Positions 1 through 7,970 of a stretch of 64,000 nucleotides of DNA are shown in pieces. The DNA lies in NCBI GenBank assembly GCA_019261985.1, contig JAFAQY010000071.1:23760-87759 (forward strand), written 5' to 3'. The stretch's first letter is position 1. Each line of letters starts with the position of its first letter. The DNA comes from Bryobacterales bacterium. GTDB lineage: Bacteria; Acidobacteriota; Terriglobia; Bryobacterales; Bryobacteraceae. The notes under the pieces are model-generated. The model saw only the letters and a list, made by a program, of their open reading frames with translations, had not been told where the DNA came from and did no database searches. The translations under genes were made by a program, and so were the position numbers.

Positions 1-1064
1 AAATCCTTGCCCGATTCGCGCATCACCTCCAGCACTCGTAGGGCGGTCAGCATGCCATCGCCGGTTGTGGCGAAGTCTCTGAAAATGATATGGCCGCTTT
101 GCTCGCCGCCGATCGGAGCGTTGCGTCGCAGCATCTCCTCGAGCACGTACTTGTCCCCGACGGAAGTCCGCACCAACCCAATCCCATGCCGCTTCAGAGC
201 CCGCTCCAGCCCGAGATTCGACATCACTGTCGCGACCACTTCCTTCAGCTCGCCGCGGGCGTGCAGCGGCAAGGCGGTGAGTAACAGCACCGCATCTCCA
301 TCCACGAGCTTTCCCGAGTGGGATACGAATAACGCTCGATCCGCATCGCCGTCGAAGGCAACACCCAAATCGGCGCCGCTGGCCAGCACACGGGCTCGCA
401 GGCTCTCCAGATGCTGCGAGCCGCAATTCAAATTAATGTTCTTGCCGTCGGGTGAGCAATGAATGCACTCCACCTCGGCGCCCAACTGCTCGAGCAAAGC
501 CGGCGCAAGATAGCTGGCCGCGCCGTTGGCGGTGTCCACCACGATGCGCGCGCCTTGCAATCCCGCCGGCAGAGTCGCCGCGAGATGATCGATGTACGCG
601 CGATCCAGTCCTTCATCCACGGCAAGCGGCTGAGACTCCGGTTCTTCACCGGACTTCAGCCAGGCAAAGATCTCTTTTTCAAGGCTCTGCTCAGTCTCGT
701 CGGGCAGCTTAAAACCCGAATGATTGAAGATCTTCAGTCCGTTATCGCGGTAAGGATTGTGAGAGGCGGAGACCATTACGCCGGCCGCAAACGTCTCCAT
801 TCCCGCTGTAAATGCGAGTCCTGGTGTGGTGATGAGTCCGGCAAAACGCGCGTGAACTCCCACGCGATGTAAGCCGCCGGCCACATGCCGGGCGAGCCAA
901 GGTCCGCTTTCGCGCGTGTCCATTCCCAATACCACTTCGGCGTGCGAATGCGTTTCGTTCACCCATTGTCCTAGGGCCACGCCGACGGCGAATGCCGTTC
1001 TTTTGTCCAGGGGGAACTCTCCGGCCACGCCGCGGATTCCGTCCGTTCCGAATAACTGTCGCAT
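1..1064 (-). CDS. glmM: Phosphoglucosamine mutase GlmM, 3' end outside window
   Basis: Cytosolic enzyme converting glucosamine-6-phosphate to glucosamine-1-phosphate, feeding UDP-GlcNAc for peptidoglycan. About 354 codons are visible, starting MRQLFGTDGIRG. The phosphoserine loop VMVSASHNPY (Ser101), the magnesium loop FDGDADRALF (about residue 237) and the sugar-binding GGEQSGH (about 318) are all present. The family is about 450 residues, so roughly 95 C-terminal residues lie before base 1. The ATG at 1064 follows the cdaR stop by one base, so translation is probably coupled. The gene is last in the cdaA-cdaR-glmM order known from Gram-positive bacteria. Identification is secure; only the end is missing. 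Confidence 0.96.
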   Translation of the reverse strand, partial: MRQLFGTDGIRGVAGEFPLDKRTAFAVGVALGQWVNETHSHAEVVLGMDTRESGPWLARHVAGGLHRVGVHARFAGLITTPGLAFTAGMETFAAGVMVSASHNPYRDNGLKIFNHSGFKLPDETEQSLEKEIFAWLKSGEEPESQPLAVDEGLDRAYIDHLAATLPAGLQGARIVVDTANGAASYLAPALLEQLGAEVECIHCSPDGKNINLNCGSQHLESLRARVLASGADLGVAFDGDADRALFVSHSGKLVDGDAVLLLTALPLHARGELKEVVATVMSNLGLERALKRHGIGLVRTSVGDKYVLEEMLRRNAPIGGEQSGHIIFRDFATTGDGMLTALRVLEVMRESGKD

Positions 1065-1065
1065 G

Positions 1066-1740
1066 CTAGCGGGTTGGTATCCTCTCGAATGTCAGTTTTA
1101 TGATCACAGCCGACTGCGAATCGAACTGCACTCGCTGGTCGGGGATGAATGCGTTCACTCTTACTTCGCTGGTTTCGGTCATTGAGCTTACATCGATCGG
1201 ATCCGTTTCGGCGAATTCGACGCGGGTAACTCGCCGCTCGGGACCGGAGATGCGCAGTTTGTCGGGAGTAATTTCCCGGCGCACCAAGGTGTATCCCGCG
1301 GGCGGTGTGCCTTCTATTCGGACGTTGACCGGCACGTCCCTGTACGCGATGCGGTCCACAACCAGCCGGACCTGGGAAGGAATAACGTGGAGGAAAGAAA
1401 TGCCCCCGGGAAGGCTAAAGTTTTCGCGCGACAGATTGAAAGTGCGCTCGCCCGGGCCTCGCACATCCGAAAGATCCAGCGCCGCCGATACCTGCGCTAG
1501 CGAGGCAAGCGTGAGCTTAACCGAAGTTCCGCGCAGCTCCGCGCGGACGGTTTCCGGCGTATCAGAGGAAAGGATCAGGCCGCTGGCAAGATTGCGGTAC
1601 AAAACTGGCACAGTGTGGATAGTGACCGACTCGGGCGCGCCTTCCACTGCGTACCAGAGCAACATGGCAATCAGCAGCGAGGCCACTTTCCAACCTAAAT
1701 TGGGGGTGAGTTTGCGAACCAGGCCGCCGGTCCTGCTCAT
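1066..1740 (-). CDS. cdaR: YbbR-domain protein, regulator of diadenylate cyclase (CdaR)
   Basis: A 224-residue protein with one N-terminal membrane helix (about 17-33, SLLIAMLLWYAVEG) followed by at least two YbbR-type beta modules, visible as repeated segments ending in VRLVVDR and in GPERRVTRV. YbbR proteins bind the cyclase CdaA at the membrane and modulate c-di-AMP synthesis. The ATG overlaps the cdaA stop by four bases (ATGA, 1737-1740), and the stop lies one base before glmM. It is shorter than Firmicute CdaR, which usually has four YbbR repeats. The assignment rests on domain pattern plus operon position; a regulatory effect on this CdaA is inferred. Confidence 0.87.
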   Translation of the reverse strand: MSRTGGLVRKLTPNLGWKVASLLIAMLLWYAVEGAPESVTIHTVPVLYRNLASGLILSSDTPETVRAELRGTSVKLTLASLAQVSAALDLSDVRGPGERTFNLSRENFSLPGGISFLHVIPSQVRLVVDRIAYRDVPVNVRIEGTPPAGYTLVRREITPDKLRISGPERRVTRVEFAETDPIDVSSMTETSEVRVNAFIPDQRVQFDSQSAVIIKLTFERIPTR

Positions 1741-2552
1741 AGCTCAACGCGTTCCGGTTCAGGCACGTGTTCGCGCCTCCGGACGGGCCGCCCCGACGTA
1801 TAGAGGGTGAGCCATTCGTGTAGACGCTCGGGGCTGACATTGGCCTCCAGTTCTCCGGCCGCTGCTACCGAAATCTGTCCCGTATCTTCCGAAACCACGA
1901 CCGCGAGCGCATCGGAGTCTTCCGTGATGCCGATCGCAGCCCGGTGGCGCGTGCCGAGATTGCTGAGCACCACAGGATTTGTGGTCAGCGGCAGAAAGCA
2001 CGCGGCTGCCGCGATGCGATCTCCCTGAATTATTACCGCGCCATCGTGTAACGCGCCCCGGCGCTGGAAAATAGCGCAAAGCAGGTCGCGGGAGACCTTC
2101 GCGTCCAGCGGAACGCCGCTTTCGATAAACGTTCGCAAACCGATATCGCGCTCAATAATGATCAGCGCACCGCAACGGTCTTCCACCAGCTGCCGTACCG
2201 CCAGGCGGATTTCATCCATTACCTCGCGCCGCTCGAGTTGCCCGCCCAAGCCGAGCCAGCGTATGCGCCCGATACGCGCCAGGAGCCGGCGGATCTCCGC
2301 CTGGAACATTACGATCAACGCAATTGCGGTGTACGGCGCCAGAACCGCAAGCACCGAGCGCAATAGATCGAGGTTTAAAGCGACTGCAACCGCGTACGCG
2401 AGCGCGAGTACGCCGAGACCGGTCAACACGTGCGCGGCCCGCCGTCCGCGCACCATCGACAAGAAGTTGTAGATCAGAAATGCGACCGCAATAATGTCCA
2501 CAACGGCCCACACGGTGAGCTTCGGGATGACCGGAAGTAGAAACTGCGGCAT
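1737..2552 (-). CDS. cdaA: Diadenylate cyclase CdaA (membrane c-di-AMP synthase)
   Basis: Condenses two ATP into cyclic di-AMP, a second messenger for osmotic and cell-wall control. The 271-residue protein has three N-terminal membrane helices (about 10-30, 38-58, 62-84) and then a DAC (DisA_N) domain. The catalytic motifs are intact: HDGAVII near residue 170 and GTRHRAAIG near 197-205. ATG at 2552 is the first start and length matches CdaA (about 270). It heads an overlapping operon with cdaR and glmM. The 163 bases upstream to the divergent gene at 2716 should hold both promoters. Alternatives such as DisA or CdaS are excluded by the membrane helices. Confidence 0.95.
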   Translation of the reverse strand: MPQFLLPVIPKLTVWAVVDIIAVAFLIYNFLSMVRGRRAAHVLTGLGVLALAYAVAVALNLDLLRSVLAVLAPYTAIALIVMFQAEIRRLLARIGRIRWLGLGGQLERREVMDEIRLAVRQLVEDRCGALIIIERDIGLRTFIESGVPLDAKVSRDLLCAIFQRRGALHDGAVIIQGDRIAAAACFLPLTTNPVVLSNLGTRHRAAIGITEDSDALAVVVSEDTGQISVAAAGELEANVSPERLHEWLTLYTSGRPVRRREHVPEPERVEL

Positions 2553-2715
2553 GACGCGCTACTATACATTAGTTTAATCGGCGGCTTGGTAGGAACGTGG
2601 TCCCGGCAGCGCCAGTTTAGAAGCTTGCGCCCTCCCACAAGGGCCGGCTACGGTTGTGTTCAGGCCGTCTGGCTCGATATACTGCATGCAGTTACCGTTG
2701 TCGAGGAGGATTGCG

Positions 2716-4032
2716 ATGTATCGAGTATCAGCCGCGTTGCTTTTGACTGGGGTTGGCGTCTTCGCCGCTCCGACATTCAATAAGGACGTCCTTCCGATCG
2801 TTCAAAAGCATTGCCAGGAGTGCCATCGTCCGGGTGAGATCGCCCCGTTTTCGCTGCTCACGTACACGGATGCCCGGCCCTGGGCCAGGGCAATCAAAAG
2901 CGCGATCGTTACCGAGAAAATGCCTCCTTGGTTCGCGGACGCCCGTGTCGGCCATTTCGCGAATGACCGACGGCTTAGCGCAGCGGAAATCGCGACGTTG
3001 ACGGCTTGGGTTGACGCCGGCGCGCCGGAAGGCGACAAGAAAGACGCTCCGCCGCCGCGCACGTTCCAGGACGGATGGAACATCAAGCCGGACATGATTA
3101 TCGAAATGCCGAAAGATTTCCATGTTGCGGCGACCGGCACAATCAATTACCAGAACATCTTGGTCAATGCGCATTTCGACGAGGACAAGTGGGTGGTGGC
3201 GGCGGAGATGCGGCCCGGGAATGCGAAGGTGGTGCATCATATGCGAGCCATCGTGCGGCCCCCCGACTCCGCCTGGATGCGCTCGGCCGTGCCGGGAGAG
3301 GCTTACGAAGAAGGTTCCGAAGCCATGGCGGGCGCCAAAGAGGGCACCGATCTCCTGGGCAAATACAATCCAGGCTTGGGCGCCCAGACGTTCGATATCG
3401 ACGGCTCGGCGAAATTCGTGCCGAAGGGATCGGACATCGTTTTCAATATTCACTACACTTCGGTGGGCACGCCGGAGACGGACAGGTCCAAAGTCGGGCT
3501 GGTCTTTGCGAAGAATCCTCCGAAACAACGCTATTGGATGTCACCCGGCACTCCGGCCGCGTTTAACCTGGCGATTCCAGCGGGCGACAGCAACGCCGAG
3601 GTCGTGAGCGAAGTAACGGTAGGAGTGGACACGGTGAAACTCGTCTACATCCAGCCGCATCTTCACCTGCGCGGGAAAGATTACGAGGTCCGCCTGCTTT
3701 ACCCCACTGGCGAATCGGAGACAGTCTTCAAAGGTAAGTGGAATTTCGACTGGCAAATCGGTTATCAGCTCGCCAAGCCGATTCCGCTGCCGAAGGGCAC
3801 GCGCATTCGCACCATCGCCCATTACGACAACTCGGCAAATAATAAATACAATCCCGATCCCACGAAGACCATCCTTTGGGGCGATCAGAACTGGGATGAG
3901 ATGCAGTCCGGCTTCATCGGGCTGGTGATCGATATGAAGACCGACGTTACCCAAGTATTCAAGGCATCCGGCCCGAGCCTGCTTCCGCGTGGCAAATTCG
4001 GCCCGACGCTGGCCGCGGTGGAATCGAAGTAA
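2716..4032 (+). CDS. Secreted cytochrome c fused to a PHM-like two-copper monooxygenase
   Basis: 438 residues. Signal peptide (about 1-18), then a c-type heme motif CQECH (Cys33, Cys36, His37) with a likely axial Met in EKMPPW. The rest resembles copper type II ascorbate-dependent monooxygenases: His174-His175 (VVHHM) and His246 (NIHYT) match the CuH ligands, and His315/His317 (HLHLRG) with Met396 (WDEMQ) match the CuM ligands; spacings of 72, 69 and 81 resemble peptidylglycine hydroxylating monooxygenase. Likely a periplasmic oxygenase fed electrons by its own heme; the substrate is unknown. ATG 2716 is chosen over upstream starts because GAGGAGGA precedes it and it begins the signal peptide. 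It is convergent with 4034, one base apart. Confidence 0.8.
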   Translation: MYRVSAALLLTGVGVFAAPTFNKDVLPIVQKHCQECHRPGEIAPFSLLTYTDARPWARAIKSAIVTEKMPPWFADARVGHFANDRRLSAAEIATLTAWVDAGAPEGDKKDAPPPRTFQDGWNIKPDMIIEMPKDFHVAATGTINYQNILVNAHFDEDKWVVAAEMRPGNAKVVHHMRAIVRPPDSAWMRSAVPGEAYEEGSEAMAGAKEGTDLLGKYNPGLGAQTFDIDGSAKFVPKGSDIVFNIHYTSVGTPETDRSKVGLVFAKNPPKQRYWMSPGTPAAFNLAIPAGDSNAEVVSEVTVGVDTVKLVYIQPHLHLRGKDYEVRLLYPTGESETVFKGKWNFDWQIGYQLAKPIPLPKGTRIRTIAHYDNSANNKYNPDPTKTILWGDQNWDEMQSGFIGLVIDMKTDVTQVFKASGPSLLPRGKFGPTLAAVESK

Positions 4033-4033
4033 G

Positions 4034-4807
4034 CTATTCGACGCCTTTTAAAAACGCCCGGAGTTCCTGCTCCAACCCGGGCGCACACGCGGCGGCGTGG
4101 CCGCTGTAAATAGTGCGGTCGCCCCGGAGATCGCAATAAACTGCGCCCGCTTCCTCCAGGATGACCTGCGGGGCAGCAAGATCCCACGGCGAAACATTGC
4201 TGGCTTCTATCCAAAGGTCGGCTTCACCCGCCGCGACCAGCATGGCATCCAGCGTTCCGCCCAGGCTGCGGATGGACCAAAACTTCGCCGCCCATTCGAG
4301 GACTTTCGCCGCCATCCCACGGCTGGACATTCTATTCAGCCCATTTAAGGAAAGGACAGCTTGATCTGGTTTCGCTATCGACGACGCCCGGAGCCGCGTG
4401 TGGTCCCGGAAAGCGCCGGAGCCGCGTGAGGCCCAATAGGTCCGATTAAGCGGGGGAAAATGCACTACGCCAACTGTTACCTCGCCATGCTCCTCCAGCG
4501 CGATCATGTCGCACCACAACGGCAATCCACGAATAAAGTCGCGCGTGCCGTCGATGGGATCGACGATCCAGCGGCGCCCGTTGCGCGAATCCTTGTGCGC
4601 GCCCTCTTCGCCGAAAAGCCCGTCGTCCGGAAACGCTTCTTCAAGAGCGCGGCAGATAGACTGCTCACATTCCTTGTCTGCCGCAGTCACTGGCGAGTCG
4701 TCGGGCTTCATCACCGGACGCAGCCCTTTTCCTTGATGTAATAACGCCAGCTCGCCGGCCCTCTTCGCAGCGCCGAGCGCAATGTCGATCTCCCCGTTTA
4801 TGGGCAT
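4034..4807 (-). CDS. Inositol-monophosphatase family phosphatase, HisN-like
   Basis: 257 residues of the metal-dependent FIG superfamily. Visible motifs are the first metal site GEEGA (about 67-71), WIVDPIDGTRDFIRG (about 80-94) and the C-terminal WDLAAPQVILEEAG (about 203-216). Members hydrolyse small phosphate monoesters: myo-inositol-1-phosphate, histidinol phosphate or 3'(2')-phosphoadenosine 5'-phosphate. The RDFIRG variant resembles histidinol-phosphate phosphatase HisN, but sequence reading alone cannot fix the substrate. The ATG at 4807 overlaps the stop of the upstream VTT gene by one base (TAATG), so the two form a coupled pair. Confidence 0.88.
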   Translation of the reverse strand: MPINGEIDIALGAAKRAGELALLHQGKGLRPVMKPDDSPVTAADKECEQSICRALEEAFPDDGLFGEEGAHKDSRNGRRWIVDPIDGTRDFIRGLPLWCDMIALEEHGEVTVGVVHFPPLNRTYWASRGSGAFRDHTRLRASSIAKPDQAVLSLNGLNRMSSRGMAAKVLEWAAKFWSIRSLGGTLDAMLVAAGEADLWIEASNVSPWDLAAPQVILEEAGAVYCDLRGDRTIYSGHAAACAPGLEQELRAFLKGVE

Positions 4808-5427
4808 TACGGGGATCTTAGCACCGGTCTCGAAGAGCTTGATCCTCTAAGGCGCGTAATCACGGAAAACGCGCTGCCAACGACACAGATGGCGAACAGG
4901 GCAAATACCGACCAGACGAATGCATCCGAGTGCATGATCCGGAGCACTCGCTCGCCGATCCAGAGAGCGGCCGACGCCAGGGCGAAGAACCGTATTGTTC
5001 TGCCGGCTGCCACGATCCAGAGTAGCCGCGGCCGCGGATATTGAAAGGCGCTTGCGGCCGCGACGACTGGAGTAAATGGAAAGGGCGGCGGCGCTATGCA
5101 AGCGACAAATAACGCTGTTCCGGCGCGCTGGCCCAATTTGCTCTTGAGCTTGTCAAAACGCTTCGGCTTTACAAGCTTTCGCAGACCTTCTTCCCCGCCC
5201 TTGCGGCTGACCATGTCAAGAATGAACGTTCCCCCAAGCGATCCGACCGCGGCGGCCGCCGCATAAATGAAGAACCACGCGCGATGTTGTGCAACCAGTA
5301 AAACAACCAGCAAATCGTTTCCGAAGGGCAGGATCAGAAACGAGGAATCCAGTACGCCGAAAATAACCGGACCGAACGGACCCATCCCCATAAAAACGCC
5401 CAACAGTTGTTGAACGAAGCTATTCAC
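4807..5427 (-). CDS. VTT-domain (DedA/YqaA-type) inner membrane protein
   Basis: 206 residues with several membrane helices (about 15-45, 50-75, 105-130, 135-160, 170-195). The segment GPFGPVIFGVLDSSFLILPFGNDLLVVLLVA and the small-residue-rich GSLGGTF match the SNARE-associated/VTT fold. Such proteins are implicated in lipid scrambling and envelope homeostasis. Translation is coupled to the downstream phosphatase (one-base overlap), which suggests a shared role in lipid or phosphate metabolism. The start ATG at 5427 gives a normal family length. The molecular function here is not determined. Confidence 0.8.
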   Translation of the reverse strand: MNSFVQQLLGVFMGMGPFGPVIFGVLDSSFLILPFGNDLLVVLLVAQHRAWFFIYAAAAAVGSLGGTFILDMVSRKGGEEGLRKLVKPKRFDKLKSKLGQRAGTALFVACIAPPPFPFTPVVAAASAFQYPRPRLLWIVAAGRTIRFFALASAALWIGERVLRIMHSDAFVWSVFALFAICVVGSAFSVITRLRGSSSSRPVLRSP

Positions 5428-5495
5428 GGGTGGAACTTATCACAAGCGGAAATCGGGCGGGAGCCCCATTTTGGGAGTTCCCGTCCGGGGGGGAT

Positions 5496-5894
5496 TTATG
5501 CTCGAAGCGGCGGCGGGCCGGTGTGAGTTGTTCTGGTGTGGCCCATGGACGATGCCACGAAGCCACAGATGAACACGATCACGCCCACGCACAGGCTATT
5601 AATGAACCTGCCATGGTTCCCTGTGTAGCCATAAATCCAGGGCGATGCAAAGGTCCAGGCGCCGAGCAACATGTTAACAATGCTCGCGCCTCGTGCTCGC
5701 TCCGGATTCGACATACGTATTGCCGCGAATATTATGATCAACGCGCCGACAATCAAGCTGTTCCAGGCAGTCGGGTCTGAGTAAGCTCTATACACCCAAG
5801 GCGATATGAATAGCCAGATACCGGCGAGGAGGTTAATAATACTAGCCGTCCGAACTGTGTTTACATTCCCACTTGTGTTTACATTCCCATTCAT
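5496..5894 (-). CDS. SPW-repeat membrane protein
   Basis: 132 residues with four predicted membrane segments arranged as two SPW repeats: WLFISPWVY (about 27-35) and WTFASPWIYGY (about 81-91). SPW-repeat proteins are small integral membrane proteins of unknown function. The N terminus carries a duplicated GNVNT peptide encoded by a short direct DNA repeat at about 5861-5890. ATG at 5894 is preceded by GGAGG (5901-5905) at six bases. That ribosome-binding site forms part of an inverted repeat (5902-5931), so translation may be controlled by RNA folding. Confidence 0.85.
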   Translation of the reverse strand: MNGNVNTSGNVNTVRTASIINLLAGIWLFISPWVYRAYSDPTAWNSLIVGALIIIFAAIRMSNPERARGASIVNMLLGAWTFASPWIYGYTGNHGRFINSLCVGVIVFICGFVASSMGHTRTTHTGPPPLRA

Positions 5895-5901
5895 AATTCA
5901 C

Positions 5902-5931
5902 CTCCAATTGCAGGCTTTACGGGAATTGGAG
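5902..5931 (-). promoter_or_regulatory. Hairpin covering the ribosome-binding site of the SPW gene
   Basis: On the minus strand, CTCCAATT (5931-5924) pairs perfectly with AATTGGAG (5909-5902) across a 14-base loop. The second arm contains the GGAGG ribosome-binding site. In mRNA this would block translation until the hairpin opens, as in RNA thermometers or protein-controlled leaders. The pairing is seen directly; its regulatory effect is inferred. Confidence 0.5.
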
Positions 5932-6055
5932 CATTTCATTCATGCTCACTTTTTAGATGCGATGCAGCCGCGTTAGTTACTCATGTGCAAGAGGTATGGG
6001 GCGTAACGGGCCCTCTGGTGAAGCATCACCTATGTAGGCGAGGTATTTTCGAGCA

Positions 6056-6886
6056 TTGCCCGGGCAAATCAGTAAAAGCAGAGTTGCGTTGCCGGTTTCA
6101 CTTGTGTTCGCGGCGTTGATGCTCAGAGCAGCGAAAGCGCCCTCCAGCCAAAATGTCGACGTCAGTCAGATCGTCCGGCAGTCCGCTCAGGTGACCTTGG
6201 CGGACCGGAAGGCATCTTCCAACTACGACTATTACGAAACCGATCGCGAACCCGGGGGTTCCAAAACCTACTCTGTTCTGATGCTGGATGGGTCGCCGTA
6301 CCGGCGGTTGGTGGCAGTGAATGGCGCGCCCCTATCGCAGTCCAAACAGGAAGAGGAAAAGAAGAAATTACAGGATGAAATCGCGCGCCGGAAGCAGGAG
6401 TCTGCCGAGGACCGCGCGCGGCGCCTCGCCGATTTTCAGAAAGACGAAGATCGCGATCTGCGCTTCATTCGCGAGTTTTCAGAAGCCTTTCAGTTCCGGC
6501 TGCTGGCAGTCAGACAATTGGGGACCCATCACGTCTATGTGATACAGGCAACGCCGTTGCCCGGATACAAGGCGACCGACCGCGAATCCGAAGTATTGAC
6601 GGGCATGCAGGGACGCCTGTTCGTCGATAAAGACACATATCATTGGGTCCAGGCGGAAGCCGAGGTGATTCATCCGGTATCGATTGAAGGCTTCCTGGCT
6701 ACGGTAGAGCCAGGCACTCGTTTTGAGCTCGACAAAGCGCCCGTGGATGCTGGCGTTTGGCTGCCTACGCATTTCCTGATGACCTCAAACGCAAAAGTCC
6801 TCGGGTTATTCCGCCACCGCGATCATCAGAACGAAACTTATTCCAAATACCGCAAAGTGAACGCCAGCGGCCTGCAACCCGAATAG
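6056..6886 (+). CDS. Secreted protein of unknown function
   Basis: 276 residues. An N-terminal hydrophobic stretch (about 9-26, VALPVSLVFAALMLRAAKA) looks like a signal peptide. A highly charged segment at about 100-140 (KQEEEKKKLQDEIARRKQ, then further charged residues) is probably helical or coiled coil. The C-terminal half (YHWVQAEAEVIHP, GVWLPTHFLMTSNAKVLGLF) resembles outer-membrane-lipoprotein-type beta folds common in Acidobacteriota hypothetical proteins. No catalytic motif is seen. The start is taken at TTG 6056 because it precedes the signal peptide; a nearby alternative is possible. It ends six bases before the DUF1275 gene, so the two are likely co-transcribed. Confidence 0.7.
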   Translation: MPGQISKSRVALPVSLVFAALMLRAAKAPSSQNVDVSQIVRQSAQVTLADRKASSNYDYYETDREPGGSKTYSVLMLDGSPYRRLVAVNGAPLSQSKQEEEKKKLQDEIARRKQESAEDRARRLADFQKDEDRDLRFIREFSEAFQFRLLAVRQLGTHHVYVIQATPLPGYKATDRESEVLTGMQGRLFVDKDTYHWVQAEAEVIHPVSIEGFLATVEPGTRFELDKAPVDAGVWLPTHFLMTSNAKVLGLFRHRDHQNETYSKYRKVNASGLQPE

Positions 6887-6892
6887 GCCCGC

Positions 6893-7798
6893 ATGGATTC
6901 CGCTTCTGACGGAAAGCTCGTTTCCACTCGAGAAGCTAGTTTGGCGGCCGCGCTCACGTGCGTTGGCGGTTACGTAGACGCGATCGGATATTTGTCGCTG
7001 GGGCAAGTGTACGTCGCGAATATGAGCGGCAACAGTGTTTCCCTCGGTATCAACAGCGCGCGATTGGATTGGCCGCAAATATGGAAGCATGGCTGGCCGA
7101 TCTTGAGTTACGTCGTCGGTCTTGTGATGTCACGGTTCATCGTGACATGGACGAAGCGAAATGAAGCCGAGTTTGGAGCATCTCTCGCCTTTGGCTTACA
7201 GGCCGTTCTATTAATGTGTTTCATCGCACTGCACAGCGGCGCGGGCGGCGTTTTTCTGTGCGCCTGCGCGATGGGAATTCAGGCGGCGACTCTTTCGCGA
7301 TTCGGCGGCTTCAACGTGTACACGGCTTTTGTTACCGGCACGCTGGTAAAGATGGGAGATGCCCTGGTTGATGCATTCTGGGCATTCTGGGACGCCTTAT
7401 GGCGCGTGGAAACGGCTTCGGACACCGCGGAGAGCCGTCGTAAAAACCGCCGAGCCGCTTGGTTCGCCGCAAATTGGGGCTCATACCTCATGGGCGCGAT
7501 CGCCGGCGCGCTGTTTCTGCAGCAATTCGGTATTCCAGCGATGACGGGAGCGATTGTGGTGCTATTCGTGGTTATTGGGATCAGTTTCCGCCGGCCGGAT
7601 GTGGTGAAGCCTCCGATCAGGCGTGAATTTTCGACGTCCAGCGCGATTTTTCGTTCTGTCCGCGCACTATTTATCCGTGAGGTTTCCAAACGGAGTGGAG
7701 TCGGCAGTTGGGACCGCTTGGCGTCCCGGACCCGATCCCCGGCCTGTTTGCTTGCAGGCCGGGGAAATTCCTTCCGGGCGGAACGGAGAGATCGATGA
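6893..7798 (+). CDS. DUF1275 (YoaK-like) membrane protein with unusual C-terminal tail
   Basis: The first ~235 residues are a typical DUF1275 membrane protein: ALTCVGGYVDAIGYLSLGQV, then NMSGNS, then about six helices ending FVVIGISFRRPDVVKPP. The function of the family is unknown; transport is often suggested. The last ~60 residues (from about 7620) are basic and Ser/Arg-rich and not typical of the family. They are encoded by DNA containing a 10-bp-stem hairpin (7737-7764), so the original stop may have been lost and the frame now reads through a repeat. The stop overlaps the ATG of a 25-codon frame (ATGA). Confidence 0.85.
   Translation: MDSASDGKLVSTREASLAAALTCVGGYVDAIGYLSLGQVYVANMSGNSVSLGINSARLDWPQIWKHGWPILSYVVGLVMSRFIVTWTKRNEAEFGASLAFGLQAVLLMCFIALHSGAGGVFLCACAMGIQAATLSRFGGFNVYTAFVTGTLVKMGDALVDAFWAFWDALWRVETASDTAESRRKNRRAAWFAANWGSYLMGAIAGALFLQQFGIPAMTGAIVVLFVVIGISFRRPDVVKPPIRREFSTSSAIFRSVRALFIREVSKRSGVGSWDRLASRTRSPACLLAGRGNSFRAERRDR
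7737..7764. repeat. Perfect 10-bp-stem hairpin inside the DUF1275 tail
   Basis: CCCCGGCCTG (7737-7746) and CAGGCCGGGG (7755-7764) are perfect inverted arms around an 8-base loop. It lies within the atypical C-terminal coding tail of the DUF1275 gene and is not followed by a T run, so it is a repeat-type palindrome rather than a clear terminator. Confidence 0.6.
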
Positions 7799-7872
7799 TT
7801 AAATTCTTAATCACCGTCTCGATCGTGATAGCAGTCACGATCACGGTTACGATCCGTATTAAACGGAAGTAG
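7795..7872 (+). CDS. Candidate 25-residue single-helix membrane peptide
   Basis: The frame begins ATG at 7795, overlaps the DUF1275 stop by four bases and is preceded by a GGAGAG-like ribosome-binding site (7785-7790). It encodes a very hydrophobic Ile/Val/Thr segment (FLITVSIVIAVTITVTI) followed by a basic tail RIKRK. This looks like a small membrane peptide with a cytoplasmic C terminus, translationally coupled to DUF1275. It is too short for similarity evidence, and chance cannot be excluded. Confidence 0.4.
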   Translation: MIKFLITVSIVIAVTITVTIRIKRK

Positions 7873-7970
7873 CCACCGCAGGGCCGGAAAACCAGCCCTG
7901 AACCGCACTTGCAGTATACATTAGGGCTCGGCTGGGGGGGAATAGCCCGGCGGTTTTGAGAGTTATAGTA

